A stretch of 23,454 nt of DNA from an uncultured Clostridium sp. (GTDB lineage: Bacteria > Bacillota > Clostridia > TANB77 > CAG-508). A program made the translations under genes and the position numbers. Positions 23,408 to 23,454 of the stretch are shown in pieces. Each line of letters opens with the position of its first letter. The first letter of the stretch is position 1. The DNA lies in assembly GCA_900553755.1 (NCBI GenBank), contig USEX01000021.1:1-23454 (forward strand), in the 5' to 3' direction. A model generated the notes under the pieces. That model was not told the DNA's origin and did no database searches. It worked only from the letters and a program-made list of their open reading frames with translations.

Positions 23408-23454
23408 TATTTATTTAAAAGATGAAATAAAAGAAGGAACTAAAGAAGCAATAG
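23402..23454 (+). other. Terminal segment unlike yraN, possible foreign or misjoined sequence
   Basis: In the frame shifted from yraN the last bases read GSIYLKDEIKEGTKEAI, open to the window end. This recalls the stretch before the GDN motif in P-type ATPases (G-I-x-L-K-D-x-x-K-x-G), but 17 residues are too few to be sure. It may be a misassembled contig end or a deletion joint. Confidence 0.3.

Noticed and set aside
1..23454. CRISPR arrays, toxin-antitoxin pairs, prophage genes or a defence island
   Set aside because: No regularly spaced repeats, no short overlapping toxin/antitoxin-type pairs and no phage structural or integrase genes could be seen.

Overview
The window is about 23.5 kb of AT-rich DNA with AGA/ATA-heavy codon use, strong AGGAGG-type ribosome binding sites and TTGACA/TATAAT promoters. 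The gene set (sortase, SepF, DivIVA, AddA, RqcP, endonuclease-type MutL) is that of a low-GC Gram-positive bacterium, most likely an uncultured member of the Clostridia. It reads as core chromosome. No prophage, CRISPR array or complete insertion sequence is visible. The left edge carries a tandem repeat, and the right edge breaks inside yraN in a way that looks like a junction or assembly artefact, so the window may be a whole draft contig.

Layout. 1-141: tandem repeat and promoter. 142-3660: mtaB, an unusually short alaS, and a HIT hydrolase. 3727-4383: a membrane-anchored sortase. 4412-4690: a tRNA-His/tRNA-Gln unit with its own promoter, 5' leader hairpin and terminator. 4798-6282: a zinc-ribbon membrane protein of unknown function. 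6333-6611 (minus strand): two tiny proteins that are about one quarter cysteine. 6778-11584: mutL, a four-helix membrane protein, miaA and an HlyD-like adaptor, closely spaced and probably co-transcribed. 11708-12659: sepF and divIVA. 12867-13867: rsmD and a coiled-coil protein. 13936-15250: a frameshifted MFS transporter, convergent with a 146-residue helical protein of unknown role. 15751-15947: the remnant of a secreted-protein gene. 16012-23407: addA, rqcP, a polysaccharide deacetylase, comM/yifB, dprA and a truncated yraN.

Themes. Translation and tRNA modification: MtaB (ms2t6A37), MiaA (i6A37), AlaRS, two tRNAs, RsmD, RqcP. Genome maintenance and DNA uptake: MutL, AddA, ComM, DprA, YraN. 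Cell division and envelope: SepF, DivIVA, sortase, deacetylase.

I found no clearly new multi-gene system. The points most worth a second look are the Cys-rich microprotein pair, the doubly trimmed AlaRS with a cysteine cluster, the apparent ATA start of dprA, the GCAA-capped hairpin at the start of the tRNA transcript, and the broken genes around 14.9, 15.8 and 23.4 kb.
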